DNA from: Chitinophaga sp. E66
Lineage (GTDB): Bacteria; Bacteroidota; Bacteroidia; Chitinophagales; Chitinophagaceae
DNA length: 64,000 nucleotides
Direction of reading: 5' to 3'
Assembly (NCBI GenBank): GCA_019285755.1
Contig: CP079103.1
Location: forward strand, 4,993,001 to 5,057,000
The position numbers and the translations under genes are program-made. The notes beneath the pieces are model-generated. The model was not told the DNA's origin. It did no database searches and saw only the letters and a program-made list of their open reading frames with translations. Below, one piece after another: positions 1-9,936 of this stretch. Positions within the stretch are counted from its first letter, which is position 1; every line of letters begins with the position of its first letter.

Positions 1-361
1 TTGATGAAAACGTTCTTGCAAACGAACTGCTGGTTCTCGTTCTTCAGCAAAGCACCGGGAGCAGACCAGCCTCGCAGAGAATCTGGAAGCCGTTACAAAC
101 ACCGATCACGCGGCCGCCTTTGTTGGCAAATTCGATCACGCTCTGCATCATGGGGCTGAACTTGGCGATCGCGCCGCAACGCAGGTAGTCGCCGTAAGAG
201 AAGCCGCCAGGGATCAGGATGCAGTCTTCCGTGCTAAACATGCTCAGATCCTTGTCTTTGTGCCAAAGGCTGATCACTTCCTGGTTCAGATCATTGCGCA
301 GGGCATCGATCATATCTTGGTCACAGTTAGAACCGGGAAACGTAACAACTCCGAATTTCAT
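1..361 (-). CDS. purQ: PurQ, glutaminase subunit of phosphoribosylformylglycinamidine synthase (partial)
   Basis: Class I glutamine amidotransferase subunit that releases ammonia from glutamine for the FGAM synthase step of purine synthesis. The start ATG is at 361 and gives MKFGVVTFPGSNCDQD, the typical PurQ N-terminus. The oxyanion region PGGFSYGDYLR lies around residues 51-61, and the nucleophile motif GVCNGFQ has its Cys at about residue 89. The frame ends early at about 44, but the next frame continues as GALLKNENQQFVCKN, the expected PurQ sequence. A C is probably missing from a CCC run near 55-58. The C-terminal His/Glu of the triad lies beyond the left edge. Family identity is secure; the truncation is an edge effect plus a probable sequencing error. 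Confidence 0.93.
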
Positions 362-514
362 TTATTTATTTGTTTGAATATTTCTCTGGAATTAGCAAAA
401 TTACTGAGCATTAGGGACATAACAAGCACCATTCACAGATTTATCAAACCGCTAACACTTTTCAACCCTTCCCCTTTCACCCTAACGGCATTAAATCAAC
501 TCAACCCCATTCCC

Positions 515-1492
515 TTAATGACTAAAGTATTGCATCACAATTACATATGCCAACACGACTATGTGTATGGCATTGGCTGCCGTATTATTGGTCACCGTCC
601 AGAAGACGTTCCCCGCGAACAAAGAGACCGGCATCACCGCCAGCACCCAGTAAGTAGCGGAAAAATGACCACTGAACAGCGGTATCAACGTAGCCACCAG
701 GGCGTAAATCACCACGGTAGCCCAGATCTTCCGGCCCTGTATGAGCATTTTCTTGAAGTTCCGTTGCAACATCAGCCATCCCACCACGAAAAACGCCGCC
801 GTTCCGATCAGTGCGCCCCAGACCTTGTAATCCGTGATAATGGGCAGATTCGCCCGGATATTTACCAGGTCGGCGATCATATCCCAGCGGTTCGTGAGGA
901 ACAGCCAGGTTCCCAGCAGGTAAAACGGGCAAATGATCCCCAACAACCCGATGATCCACTCAGCCAGCCGGAACGCCCGCATTATCAGCAGGCTCAGGAA
1001 CAGCAAAGCCACAAAAAGGACCGCCGGAAAGTAGAACAATCCGCTGATCCCCAGTGCGAAACCAATGTTAAAAGATACGTCCCGCGCGGAATTGCGCATG
1101 TACAGGTCGGTAATGCTGGAAAAGATCCAAAGCATCACCGTATTGACGATCAGCGCAGGCGAAAACACATTCCAGCTTTGCAGCAGCGACGTCATCAGTA
1201 AAAACGACATCGCCGGGAGGTAGGTATCCTTCGCAAAGAGCCGGTGATTATTCACAATGCGGGTCAGCAGCAGTGCCTGCACAAAAAGCAGCATGAGCGC
1301 CAGGAACGTGAAGAATAAGGGGCTCGGGCCCACCATCCCTTCCAGCCACCCCGTCAACAGCTTATACATCAACCCTTCCGACCCGTCTGCCAGGTAAGAT
1401 ACCGGGTGCAGCAGGTAGTAAAACTTGATGAACAGCATGTACAGGAACAACAGGACCGTCAGCGGGTTGCCGGATCTGAAAAACTTTATCAC
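515..1492 (-). CDS. DUF6427-like polytopic membrane protein
   Basis: Intact 325-residue protein with about nine or ten hydrophobic segments of 18-22 residues, so an inner-membrane protein. It starts MIKFFRSGNPLTVLLFLYML, a pattern I associate with the Bacteroidota DUF6427 family, which has no established biochemical function. No catalytic motif is visible. The start at 1492 lies only 15 bp downstream of the stop of the secreted-protein gene at 1508, on the same strand, so the two may be co-transcribed. The 150 bp between this gene and purQ holds nothing I recognise. The DUF assignment is from memory of the family pattern; the membrane topology is read directly. Confidence 0.75.
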   Translation of the reverse strand: MIKFFRSGNPLTVLLFLYMLFIKFYYLLHPVSYLADGSEGLMYKLLTGWLEGMVGPSPLFFTFLALMLLFVQALLLTRIVNNHRLFAKDTYLPAMSFLLMTSLLQSWNVFSPALIVNTVMLWIFSSITDLYMRNSARDVSFNIGFALGISGLFYFPAVLFVALLFLSLLIMRAFRLAEWIIGLLGIICPFYLLGTWLFLTNRWDMIADLVNIRANLPIITDYKVWGALIGTAAFFVVGWLMLQRNFKKMLIQGRKIWATVVIYALVATLIPLFSGHFSATYWVLAVMPVSLFAGNVFWTVTNNTAANAIHIVVLAYVIVMQYFSH

Positions 1493-1507
1493 GATGCAAA
1501 GGTGGGG

Positions 1508-3019
1508 TTAAAAGTCAATTTTTGCAAAGCAAATATAATTCCTGTAAATACAGGGGATCAGGACCGTACGGCCACTGATTTGTTTGCCATACCGGGGCAT
1601 CCAGGTAAACCCTTTGTCCAGGTTCCGCAGCGTAGGCTTGCGGCTCAGCTTGCCGTCCGGGCCGATGGAGTTCTCCGTCAGCACGTACTGGCGGCGCTCC
1701 AGTTCGTTGAACAGGAACCGCAGCTCGCTGCCCACGTTTACCAGCATATAGCTCAGGTACAGGTCCGCGCCGTCGTCGAACTGGCTCTTGTGCACGAAGT
1801 TACTGAAGGTCAGCTCGCCCTTTTCGTCAAATGCCATAATGGCGATATTGTCGTAGTGATAGCGCGTGCCCGCCATCGTTCCAGTAATACGGATTATAAT
1901 AATAAGGGCTGTACGGCGAATAATAGTAAGGCATATAACCTCCATAGCCTCCATACATATAGTTCCAGCGGTTCCAGGGTTGGTTGCGGGAGGTGGTATA
2001 ATAGGATTCCGCCGTGAGCATAAACCCGCCATTGGCCGTATTCACGATCTTACGGATGAAATAGTCGTTGAAGGCCGCGTTGGTGGACGCATCGCCTTTC
2101 GCCTGCTGCTTCAGTTCAGGCGAGAACAGCACCGTTTTCTCAAACAAACGCTGGTTGCTGGCGTAATCCAGGCGCATCAGGTACATCCCTTCCACGTTTC
2201 CCCGCTTCTGCTTGTAGAAGAACGCTGTAACGAGGGCCTGCTTGTCCTGATTATCGAGCTTTAGCTTCACTTCGTCCAGCAGCAACTCCTTTTTCTCGAA
2301 CGGGTAGGTCTCGAAAGCGTCTGTAGTGGCGCGCTTCACAATAACGCTTCCATTTACGATATAATCCCGGCCAGAGCCCGCTCCAGTTTGGTAAAGAAAA
2401 GGTCGCCGTCGTTATTGAGGTTGAAGTTGTTCAGGAACTGCTTTTTACCTTCCATGGGCAGGCTTACGCGGCTGTTGTTGACGAGGTTGAAGGTGCTGTC
2501 GTACAGGAAAGTATAGAAGACGTTATTGTCTTCCTTGTCCTGGTTGATCTTATAGATGAGGATGCGGCTTTTATCTTCAGACGCTTCCACGGAGTATATC
2601 TTATTGTCTTTGGAGTAGAAGCCGATGCGGGTGGAGTCTACCATGACGGGCGCCTCCGTGAACTGGCCCTTTCCGTTGACGCGGCCCACGAAGCTGTACA
2701 CGGCGTCTTTCCGCTGGAACTGGTAGATCATGTACGAATAATCGGGATAGGATACGAAATCGACGCTGATCAGTTTTTTGGGCAGGAAGTCGAGCTTCAC
2801 GCGGTCGAGCAGTTGCATGCCGTTATCGTACACGGAGATATGGTATTCGCCGCGGTCCGCCTTGTACACGAGGATGTTTCCGGAAATTCTGCCCACGATC
2901 TCGAATTCGGTCGTCTTGTAATCGTCCCTTTCCGGTTCGGAATAGGTGATTTTCTGGGCCATGGCAAGGGACGCGCAGAGCATCAGTGCGAAAAAAGGAA
3001 GGATATGACGGAAGCGCAT
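1508..3019 (-). CDS. Secreted protein of unknown function, about 500 aa, broken by two frameshifts
   Basis: I start it at ATG 3019, which gives MRFRHILPFFALMLCASLAMAQ, a clean signal peptide with an AMA-Q cleavage site. Longer in-frame starts lack this. The mature part is beta-rich, with segments such as EFEIVGRISGNILVYKAD and FTFLYDST-like strands, reminiscent of a repeated WD/propeller-like fold, but I do not recognise a named family. Frame breaks near 2345 and 1860 divide it into three readable pieces that join smoothly. The middle piece ends in a Tyr/Gly/Pro-rich stretch (about 1870-1960) with many YY and YSPYY repeats. The gene sits directly upstream of the DUF6427-like gene. Likely periplasmic or surface; function unknown. 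Confidence 0.7.
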
Positions 3020-3177
3020 GGGCATGAGTTTAAGGTATCTACAAGGATAAACGCCGGAGGCACCGGTTTTAGCATAGATCCGCTTCAAACCTACATGAAA
3101 ATTGTGTTATTGCCAAGTAGCGGAGAAGCACCGGGATTTATTGCTTAAATTTACGAAGGAATCAATCGGCAAACAAC

Positions 3178-4099
3178 ATGATGGACACGGTATTGATAAC
3201 AGGCGGCACCGGCCTGGTAGGCAGGGCGTTAACGGATTTTCTCCTTGAACGGGGGTATCGCGTGATCGTCTACACGCGGAAGATGCAACCTTCCGTCACC
3301 CGAACCTCCGCTATGCGCTCTGGGACCCTTCGAAAAAGACCCTGGACGCGACTGCTTTGCAGGAAGCCGATCAGATCGTTCATCTCGCAGGGGCCAACGT
3401 GGCAGACAAGCGGTGGACAGAAGCCCGCAAGCAGGAGATCCTCGACAGCCGCGTACAGACCACCCAGCTCCTGTTCGATCACCTCTCCCGCCTGGAAAAT
3501 AAGGTCAGGAATTTCGTGAGTGCATCCGCCACGGGTTACTACGGCGAATTCCAGGGCAAAAACTTCCTCGAATCCGATCCCCTGCCAACGACTACCTCGG
3601 CAAAACCTGCGTCGCCTGGGAAAACAGCGTCCACCAGATGTCGTCGCTCGGCAAGAAAGTCATCATCCTCCGCACGGGTATCGTACTTTCCAATAAGGGC
3701 GGCGCGCTGAAGGAATTCCTCAAGCCGGTACGCCTTGGCTTCGCCACCGTCATGGGCAGCGGCCAGCAGTTCATCTCCTGGATCCACCTGCAGGATCTCG
3801 TACGCCTCTACCACAACGCCCTTTCCAACGTTCAGCTGGAAGGAATCTACAACGCCGTGGCGCCGTTCCCTGTCACCAACCAGGAGCTCGTTACGCAGCT
3901 GGCCCGCGCAGTGAAAGGCAAAAGCTTCGTTACCGTGCATGTTCCTGCCTTCGCCCTTAAACTGGCGATGGGAGAAATGAGCGTGGAAGTCCTCAAAAGC
4001 GTGAAAGCCTCTTCAGCGAAAATTCAATCTACCGGCTTCCAGTTCTCCTACCCGCGCATTGCCAATGCACTGGAGCAGCTGGTCACCTCGGGCGACTAA
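3178..4099 (+). CDS. TIGR01777-family NAD(P)-dependent epimerase (SDR39U1/YfcH-like), frameshifted
   Basis: Extended short-chain dehydrogenase of about 305 residues. The N-terminal nucleotide-binding motif VLITGGTGLVGRAL is at residues 5-18. IVHLAGANVADKRWTEARKQEI and SASATGYYG, with the conserved Y of the family, follow in the second frame. The C-terminal DUF1731-like end contains FISWIHLQDLVRL and GIYNAVAPFPVTNQE. Breaks lie near 3285 and 3590. The ATG doublet at 3178/3181 leaves the exact start open by one codon. The gene converges on pabB with only 2 bp between stops. Physiological substrate is unknown for this family; bacterial YfcH relatives lack a firm reaction. Confidence 0.85.
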
Positions 4100-4101
4100 T
4101 T

Positions 4102-5331
4102 TCAAATACCCAGCGCCGTGCGCAGTGCGCGGGCTTTCAGGAGGCACTCCTCCCACTCTTTTTCCGGGTTGCTGTAAAAGGTAATGGCGGAGCCTGTCTG
4201 GAAAGAAATGTAATGCCGGTCGGCATTATACAGGATACTGCGGATGACCACGTTGAAATCGAAATCGCCTTCCGGCGTGATGTACCCCACTGCGCCAGAG
4301 AACAATCCCCTCCGCGTTCTTTCATATTGCTCGATCAACTGCATGACTTTCACCTTGGGCGCCCCGGTCATGGAGCCCATGGGGAAGGCGTGGCGGATGG
4401 CGTCCGTGAAATGGAATGCGGGATCCAGGGTGGCGGTAACGGTAGAGATCATATGATGTACCGGGGAAACTATAGATCCCGAACAGCTCGGACACCTGAA
4501 CGCTTCCCCGCACCGCGGTGCGGGAGAGGTCGTTGCGGACGAGGTCTACCACCATCACGTTCTCGGATTGTTCTTTAGGGCTGTTGCGGAGCGATTGCAG
4601 CAGGGCTTCGTCTTCCTCCGGACCTGCGGCCCTGCGCACGGTACCCTTGATGGGCTGCGATGTAAGCTGATCGCCTTCTTTCCTGAGAAAGCGCTCGGGA
4701 CTGGAGCATGCCAGGTATCGGGGCCACGGCGGTAATATGCCGCAAATGGGGCAGGGCTTAGTCCATTGAGCCGAAGGAACACAGCCGCGGGGTCCTGGAG
4801 CCTGGCGTGGGCGTATTGTTCACGGCAGAAGTTGACCTCGTAGCAATCTCCTTTGCGGATATGCTCCTGTAAGGCGCGAACCGCTTCGAGGTAATCGGTG
4901 CGTTGCAAGCGGGCCTGGGAAATAATGGGCAGGGGTGGGTCGGGAACGATGGGCGGTTGTGCCTGGAGGTCTTTATAAATGCTGTTGGCTTCGTTGCCGG
5001 TGAGGTTTTCCCCGGAGATTTCCAGGGTATCGCCGGTGAGGCGGAGCAGGTAGCGGGGCCGGAAGAATGAGAGATCGGCGAACCCGATGTCATCCGGATG
5101 GCGGCTTTCAAGCTTTTCAACCTCATTTTTGAGATCGTAGGCGAAGTGGCCGAATAGCCAGCCGGGCTTTTCTTCGTGGAAGCGGCGCAGTTTTTCAAAG
5201 GCGCTGCCGGCGGAGTTTCCAGCGTTTCGACGGCATCTGCGGCGAGGATGGCTTCAGCGCGGGAACCGGCCAGGCGGTATTGGTTGTTATCAAAAACAAC
5301 AAATGTTGAACCGGTTGCCCCAGCTCAACAT
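4102..5331 (-). CDS. pabB: Aminodeoxychorismate synthase component I (PabB-like chorismate-binding enzyme), frameshifted
   Basis: Chorismate-utilising enzyme that, with a PabA-type glutaminase, makes 4-amino-4-deoxychorismate for folate. Visible hallmarks are GDCYEVNFC around the substrate pocket, VDLVRNDLSR, the strongly conserved MGSMTGAPK, and the C-terminal TGSAITFYSNPEKEWEE. Total length is about 410 residues, normal for PabB and shorter than TrpE. The best start is ATG 5331, giving MLSWGNRFNICCF. This must lose or gain a base in the T run near 5296 to join DNNQYRLAGS. Further breaks lie near 5210, 4700 and 4465. An anthranilate synthase role is less likely because no trp genes are nearby, but component I enzymes are hard to separate by eye. 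Confidence 0.85.
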
Positions 5332-5391
5332 TTGCTGTTTAATTGCGCTTATATCTTTAACAGGAAAACTGTATGATAGCACGTTTATCAA

Positions 5392-5921
5392 TTAGAAATC
5401 ATCATCGTCATCGTCGAACCGATCATTGAACAGGTCCATGTCCCGAATTCATCGTCGATGCCCAGATCGTCGTCGTCGTCGGAGTTTTTCTTGGAGGGAC
5501 GGCCACGTTTGTTTTTAGGCTTAGGCATGTCGAATTCTTCGAAGTCGGGATCGTAATCTTCGTCTTCACCTTTTTCCCATGCGTCATCGTCATCTTCCGA
5601 ATCGTCGTCATCCGAGTCATCGTCATCATCGTCATCCTTTTTACGGGTAGCGGCTTTAGCGGGCTTACGGCCTCTTTTGGGAGCCTCGTCTTCATCATCG
5701 TCGTCATCATCATCGTCGTCGTCTTCTTTCTTCGATTTCGCCGCAAGCTTATCTGATTTTTTAGATGCAGCAGACTTACGGGGAGATTCCTCCTCATCCT
5801 CATCTTCATCCTCGTCTGCTTCTTTCTTAGGCTTGGCGCTGGCATTCTTTTCAGAGGCCTTGTCAGTCTTAGGCGAAGCAGTCTTTTTAGTCTCTTTCTC
5901 TTTATCAGATTTTGATTTCAT
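5392..5921 (-). CDS. Low-complexity acidic/lysine-rich protein with two AT-hook-like motifs
   Basis: About 177 residues of alternating Lys/Ser/Ala-rich and Asp/Glu-rich blocks. Long Asp runs (10 or more residues) are encoded by GAC/GAT repeats. Two basic motifs resembling AT-hooks stand out, PKRGRKPAK and KRGRPSKK, separated by acidic linker. No signal peptide or membrane segment is visible. In the plain frame the tail runs off into nonsense after DDEFG. Adding one C near 5441 gives a tail RDMDLFNDRFDDDDDF with a stop at 5392, which fits the composition better. An intrinsically disordered, possibly DNA- or RNA-associated protein is my inference. The composition recalls eukaryotic HMGA or nucleolin acidic regions, not a named bacterial enzyme. 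Confidence 0.7.
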
Positions 5922-6015
5922 AATGGTACGTTACAATTAGATTCTAAGGGTAAAGTTTTAACAGTTTTTTTGTTTCGCCAAATTTTTTTGACTGTTTTTT
6001 TGTATTTTTTTGTCT

Positions 6016-7278
6016 TTACTTTTCGAGTATCTGGTCTCTTCCAGGCCCGTTGGAAACGTACTTCACAGGCACTTTCAGATAGTCTTCCACAAAAGATAAG
6101 AAATTTTTCATTTCCAAAGGTAATGCGTCGTATCGTTCACTTTTTGCAGTGGGCTCCGACCAGCCGGGGAAGCTTTCCAGCACGGGCACGATAGGGGCGC
6201 CACAGATGTTAAACGGCATTTCGCGGGTGGTCTGACCCTCAATGGTATACGCGGTGCAGGCGTGAACGGTATCGAACTCGTCCAGCACATCGGATTTGGT
6301 CATTACCAGCTGGGTAACGCCGCTGAGCATACAAGTGTAGTCGAGCGCTACCAGGTCGATCCAGCCGCAACGGCGGGGACGGCCGGTAGTAGCCCCGAAC
6401 TCATGGCCCGCCTGGCGCAGCCTTTCACCGGTCTCATCTTCCAGCTCGGTGGGGAACGGACCGCTACCCACGCGGGTGCAATACGCCTTGGTAACCCCGA
6501 TTACCTCGGATACCCACTTAGGGGCGATACCGAGACCGGTGCAAACGCCTGCGGAAATGGTATTGGAGGATGTTACAAACGGATATGTCCCGAAATCCAC
6601 GTCGAGCATGCTGCCCTGCGCGCCTTCGGCCAGTACTTTCTTACCGTCTTTGAGGTAGCCGTTCAGCCAGTATTCCCCGTTAACGATGTTCATTTTGGAC
6701 AGGAACTCCACCGCTTCCCAGAATTCGTTCTCCCATTCGGCGATGTCTTCACTGAAATTATAGTTGGAAAGTAATTGCAGATGTTTGGCTTTGAGCTTCT
6801 CGTACTGCTGACGGAAGTCGCTGCGGAGCACATCGCCCACACGGAGGCCATTACGGCCTGTTTTGTCCATGTATGCCGGCCCGATCCCTTTCAGGGTAGA
6901 ACCGATCTTTTCCTGGCCTTTCGACAGCTCGGAAGCTTTATCGAGCGCCCGGTGGGTGGGAACAATGATATGTGTTTTTTCCGCGATATAGAGGTTTTTG
7001 GACAGGTCAATGCCCATTTCCGCTACTTTCTGGCATTCCTTACGGAAAGTTACCGGGTCCAGCACCACCCCGTTCCCGATCAGGTTAAGGGTATTGGCGT
7101 GAAATACGCCGGAGGGAATTGTATGCAGCACCACTTTCTGGCCGTTTACATACAAAGTATGGCCCGCGTTCGGGCCGCCCTGGAAGCGTGCGATGATATC
7201 ATATTTACCGGCAAAGTAATCTACGATCTTGCCTTTGCCTTCATCGCCCCATTGCAGCCCCAGCAGAACATCTACCAT
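6016..7278 (-). CDS. purA: Adenylosuccinate synthetase
   Basis: Intact 420-residue enzyme that joins IMP and aspartate using GTP, the first committed step to AMP. The P-loop-like GDEGKGK is at residues 11-17 and the conserved GPNAGHT at 35-41. GSTLKGIGPAYMDK, VGSGPFPTE and TTGRPRRCGW, the IMP and aspartate contact segments, follow in order. The C-terminus VSNGPGRDQ is also typical. Full length and uninterrupted, unlike most neighbours. Start ATG 7278 matches the family start MVDVLLGLQW. The T-rich 75 bp between its stop and the acidic-protein gene may allow termination, but no clear hairpin is visible there. Confidence 0.98.
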   Translation of the reverse strand: MVDVLLGLQWGDEGKGKIVDYFAGKYDIIARFQGGPNAGHTLYVNGQKVVLHTIPSGVFHANTLNLIGNGVVLDPVTFRKECQKVAEMGIDLSKNLYIAEKTHIIVPTHRALDKASELSKGQEKIGSTLKGIGPAYMDKTGRNGLRVGDVLRSDFRQQYEKLKAKHLQLLSNYNFSEDIAEWENEFWEAVEFLSKMNIVNGEYWLNGYLKDGKKVLAEGAQGSMLDVDFGTYPFVTSSNTISAGVCTGLGIAPKWVSEVIGVTKAYCTRVGSGPFPTELEDETGERLRQAGHEFGATTGRPRRCGWIDLVALDYTCMLSGVTQLVMTKSDVLDEFDTVHACTAYTIEGQTTREMPFNICGAPIVPVLESFPGWSEPTAKSERYDALPLEMKNFLSFVEDYLKVPVKYVSNGPGRDQILEK

Positions 7279-7357
7279 TGTTGAAAAGTTAATTATGGTT
7301 TAAAGAAGTGGCAAAAATAAGGCGATTGTATGAAAATCGGGAGGAAATAAAAATATT

Positions 7358-9595
7358 CTAATCTTCCAGCCTGTTTATACTCTGGATGCCATCCAACCCT
7401 TTCAGCCGGTTCACCAGCTCTTCCAGCTCGTCCTTATCATGCACGAACACCTTGATCAGGCCTTCGAACAACCCTTCCTTCGACTCGATGGTCAGCCCCG
7501 CGATGTTGATCTTCAACTCGCCGGAGATGATGTTGGTGATCTTGTGGATCACGCCCACATCGTCCATCCCCACGATCTTGAGCCCCGTCAGGAACGAGAT
7601 TTCACGGTTTTTCACCCATTTCGTCTTCACCACCCGGTGGCCATAGTTAGCCAGCAGCTGGGCGGCGTTGGGACAATTGGTCCGGTGGATTTTCAGCCCT
7701 TCGCTGGCCGTCACGAAGCCAAAAACATCGTCTCCCGGGATAGGGCGGCAGCAGTTGGCCAGTTTATAGGCGATCTTGTCGGAACTTTCCCCGAATATGA
7801 TCAGCTCGGCGTCTTTCTTGGAAGTTTCCTTTGTCTTGTGGTGCTCTTCTACCGGCGCCTGTTCAACAGGCTTAACAGGTTTGGGAGGCTCCAGTTTATC
7901 GCCCAGCACGTTGAATTGCTTCAGTTCGCGCAGGTCGATGTTCTTCACCGCCACCTGGTAGTAGAGGTCCAGCGGCGAGGGTTGCTTGTAGAACTGCACC
8001 AGCTCGTTAATGTTGTACTGGCTGGCGCTCACTTTCATATGGTCCAGCTTGCGGTGCAGGATGTCTTTCCGTCCATGGCCACTTTCCGCTTCTCTTCCTT
8101 CAGCGCGTCCTTTATCTTGCTCTTGGCTTTGGCCGTGAGCACGATATTGAGCCAGTCTTCCGAGGGTTTCTGCTTGTTGGACGTGATGATCTCCACCTGG
8201 TCGCCGCTCCGGAGCTTATGGCTCAGGGGCACCAGCTTGTAGTTCACCTTCGCGCCGATGCACTTGTTGCCCACGGCGGAGTGGATGGAATACGCGAAAT
8301 CCAGCGCCGTGGAGCTTGCGGGCAGTATTTTGAGATCCCCTTTAGGGGTATAGACATAAATCTCCTCGGTGAAAAGGTTGCTTTTGAAGTCGGCCAGGAA
8401 GTCCAGCGTATTGGTATCCGGGCTGTTGAGTATCTCCCGGATCTGGCTGAACCACTGCTCGAACTTCGACTCCTGGACGTTAGAATTACCTTCCTTATAG
8501 CGCCAGTGGGCAGCCACGCCCTTTTCGGCGTAGTCATTCATCCGTTTAGAACGGATCTGCACCTCCACCCATTTCCCGTTGGGCCCCATAACCGTCACGT
8601 GCAGGGCTTCATAGCCATTGCCTTTCGGGTTGGAGAGCCAGTCGCGGGTACGTTCGGGGCTGGGATGGTAGAAGTCGGTGATGATGGAATAGACCTTCCA
8701 ACAGTCGGCTTTTTCCTTATCGGCGGCCGAATCCAGGATAATACGGATAGCGAAGAGGTCATACACTTCCTCGAACTGGACGCCTTTGGTCTTGATCTTG
8801 TTCCAGATGGAGTGGATAGACTTGGGGCGGCCATAGATCTCGAAGTTGAACCCTTCTTCCTGGAGCACTTCCTTGATCGGTTTGATGAATTCGTTGATAT
8901 AGCGGGTCCGCTCACGCTTGGTTTCTTTCAGGCGGCGGGCGATCTCGCGGTAGTGATCCTGCTCGGTATACTTCATGGCGAGGTCTTCGAGCTCGGACTT
9001 GATATTGTACAATCCAAGGCGGTGCGCCAGGGGAGCGTAAATGAAGACCGTCTCCGACGCTATCTTAAGCTGCTTTTCCCGGCTCATGGAGTCGAGGGTA
9101 CGCATGTTATGGAGGCGGTCGGCCAGCTTGATGAGGATGACGCGGGGTCGTCGGCCAGGGTGAGGAGGATTTTCTTGAAATTCTCCGCCTGCATGGTACT
9201 GGTATTGGAGTCGATGACGGTGGATATCTTGGTGAGACCGTCCACGATATGGGCGATCTCATTGCCGAATTCGCGTTCCACGTCTTCGAGGGTCACTTCG
9301 GTGTCTTCCACGGTATCGTGAAGGAGGGCGCAAATGGCGGAGCGGACCCCAAGTCCGATCTCTTCCACGGTGATCTGGGCTACAGCCAGGGGTGGAGGAT
9401 ATAGGGCTCGCCTGATTTGCGGCGCATATCGCGGTGGGCGTCTGCCGCCATTTCGAAAGCGGTGCGCACGAGTTCCCGGTCGCCTTTCTTGAGGCGGGGC
9501 TTCAGGGCGCGTAAAAGGGCGCGGTAATGGCGGACGATCTCCTTTTTCTCCTGTTCTTCGTCGAGGTTGTATTTTTGTACGGTCACAGTATCCAT
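7358..9595 (-). CDS. Bifunctional (p)ppGpp synthetase/hydrolase, RelA/SpoT homologue, frameshifted
   Basis: Stringent-response enzyme of about 745 residues that makes and degrades (p)ppGpp. Starting at ATG 9595 (MDTVTVQKYNLDEEQ), the order is an N-terminal HD hydrolase domain containing LLHDTVEDTEVT and a synthetase domain with GRPKSIHSIWNKI and EVYDLFAIRIILD. A TGS domain (VYTPKGDLKILPASSTALDFAY) and a C-terminal ACT domain (SFLTGLKIVGMDDVGVIHKIT) follow. The HD residues of the hydrolase are retained, so it is probably the single bifunctional Rel/Spo of the genome rather than a synthetase-only RelA. Breaks lie near 9375, 9120 and 8045; in each case the next frame resumes at the expected residue. 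Confidence 0.93.
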
Positions 9596-9762
9596 GCTAA
9601 GATCAAAAATACAAAAAGGAGACCACACGGTGATATCCTGCCATTGCGGCAGGTGAAATCTCCTTTCAATGCCCTTTCCTGAAACCCCTTTTACATAAAT
9701 CACTGGTTTTCAGTCAAATTACCCACCCTTTATCCATAATTTTTATAATTACTAAAAAATAA

Positions 9763-9770
9763 TACCTTTG
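9763..9770 (+). promoter_or_regulatory. Probable -7 box of the tRNA-Leu promoter
   Basis: TACCTTTG matches the Bacteroidota primary-sigma -7 consensus TAnnTTTG and ends 14 bp before the mature tRNA 5' end at 9785. The surrounding sequence is AT-rich. I do not see a confident -33 TTG box. Confidence 0.6.
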
Positions 9771-9784
9771 CATGCCTTGAAAAA

Positions 9785-9865
9785 GCGGATGTGGTGAAAT
9801 TGGTAGACACGCCAGACTTAGGATCTGGTGCCGCGAGGCATGGGGTTCGAGTCCCTTCATCCGCA
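9785..9865 (+). tRNA. tRNA-Leu (anticodon UAG)
   Basis: Folds as a complete tRNA. Acceptor strands GCGGATG (from 9785) and CATCCGC (to 9864) pair fully, with discriminator A9865. The anticodon stem CCAGA/TCTGG encloses loop CTTAGGA, with anticodon TAG at 9819-9821, so it reads CUN Leu codons. A long variable region (about 9829-9841) fits a class II leucine tRNA. The T loop is TTCGAGT. The T-stem 5' strand has only four G here, while the downstream partial copies mostly have five, which would pair better. One G may be missing from the assembly. CCA is not encoded. A promoter-like TACCTTTG precedes it and a strong terminator hairpin follows at 9871-9907. Confidence 0.95.
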
Positions 9866-9870
9866 CTCGA

Positions 9871-9907
9871 AAAACGGGAATACTCTTTAAAAGGGTGTTC
9901 CCGTTTT
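9871..9907 (+). terminator. Rho-independent terminator after tRNA-Leu; the same hairpin recurs in each downstream repeat unit
   Basis: A 17-bp stem (A-rich left arm, T-rich right arm, core CGGGAA/TTCCCG) with a three-base TAA loop and two G-T wobbles, ending in a TTTT run. The identical structure recurs in the next unit at 10003-10039 and in each later unit. Confidence 0.85.
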
Positions 9908-9936
9908 GATTTGGTGATGCGGCCGCAATTTGATTT

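Noticed and set aside
260..1201. 313-residue plus-strand ORF
   Set aside because: Antisense shadow of the DUF6427-like membrane gene, with biased His/Gln-rich composition and no family features.
8218..9321. 367-residue plus-strand ORF
   Set aside because: Antisense shadow of the RelA/SpoT homologue.
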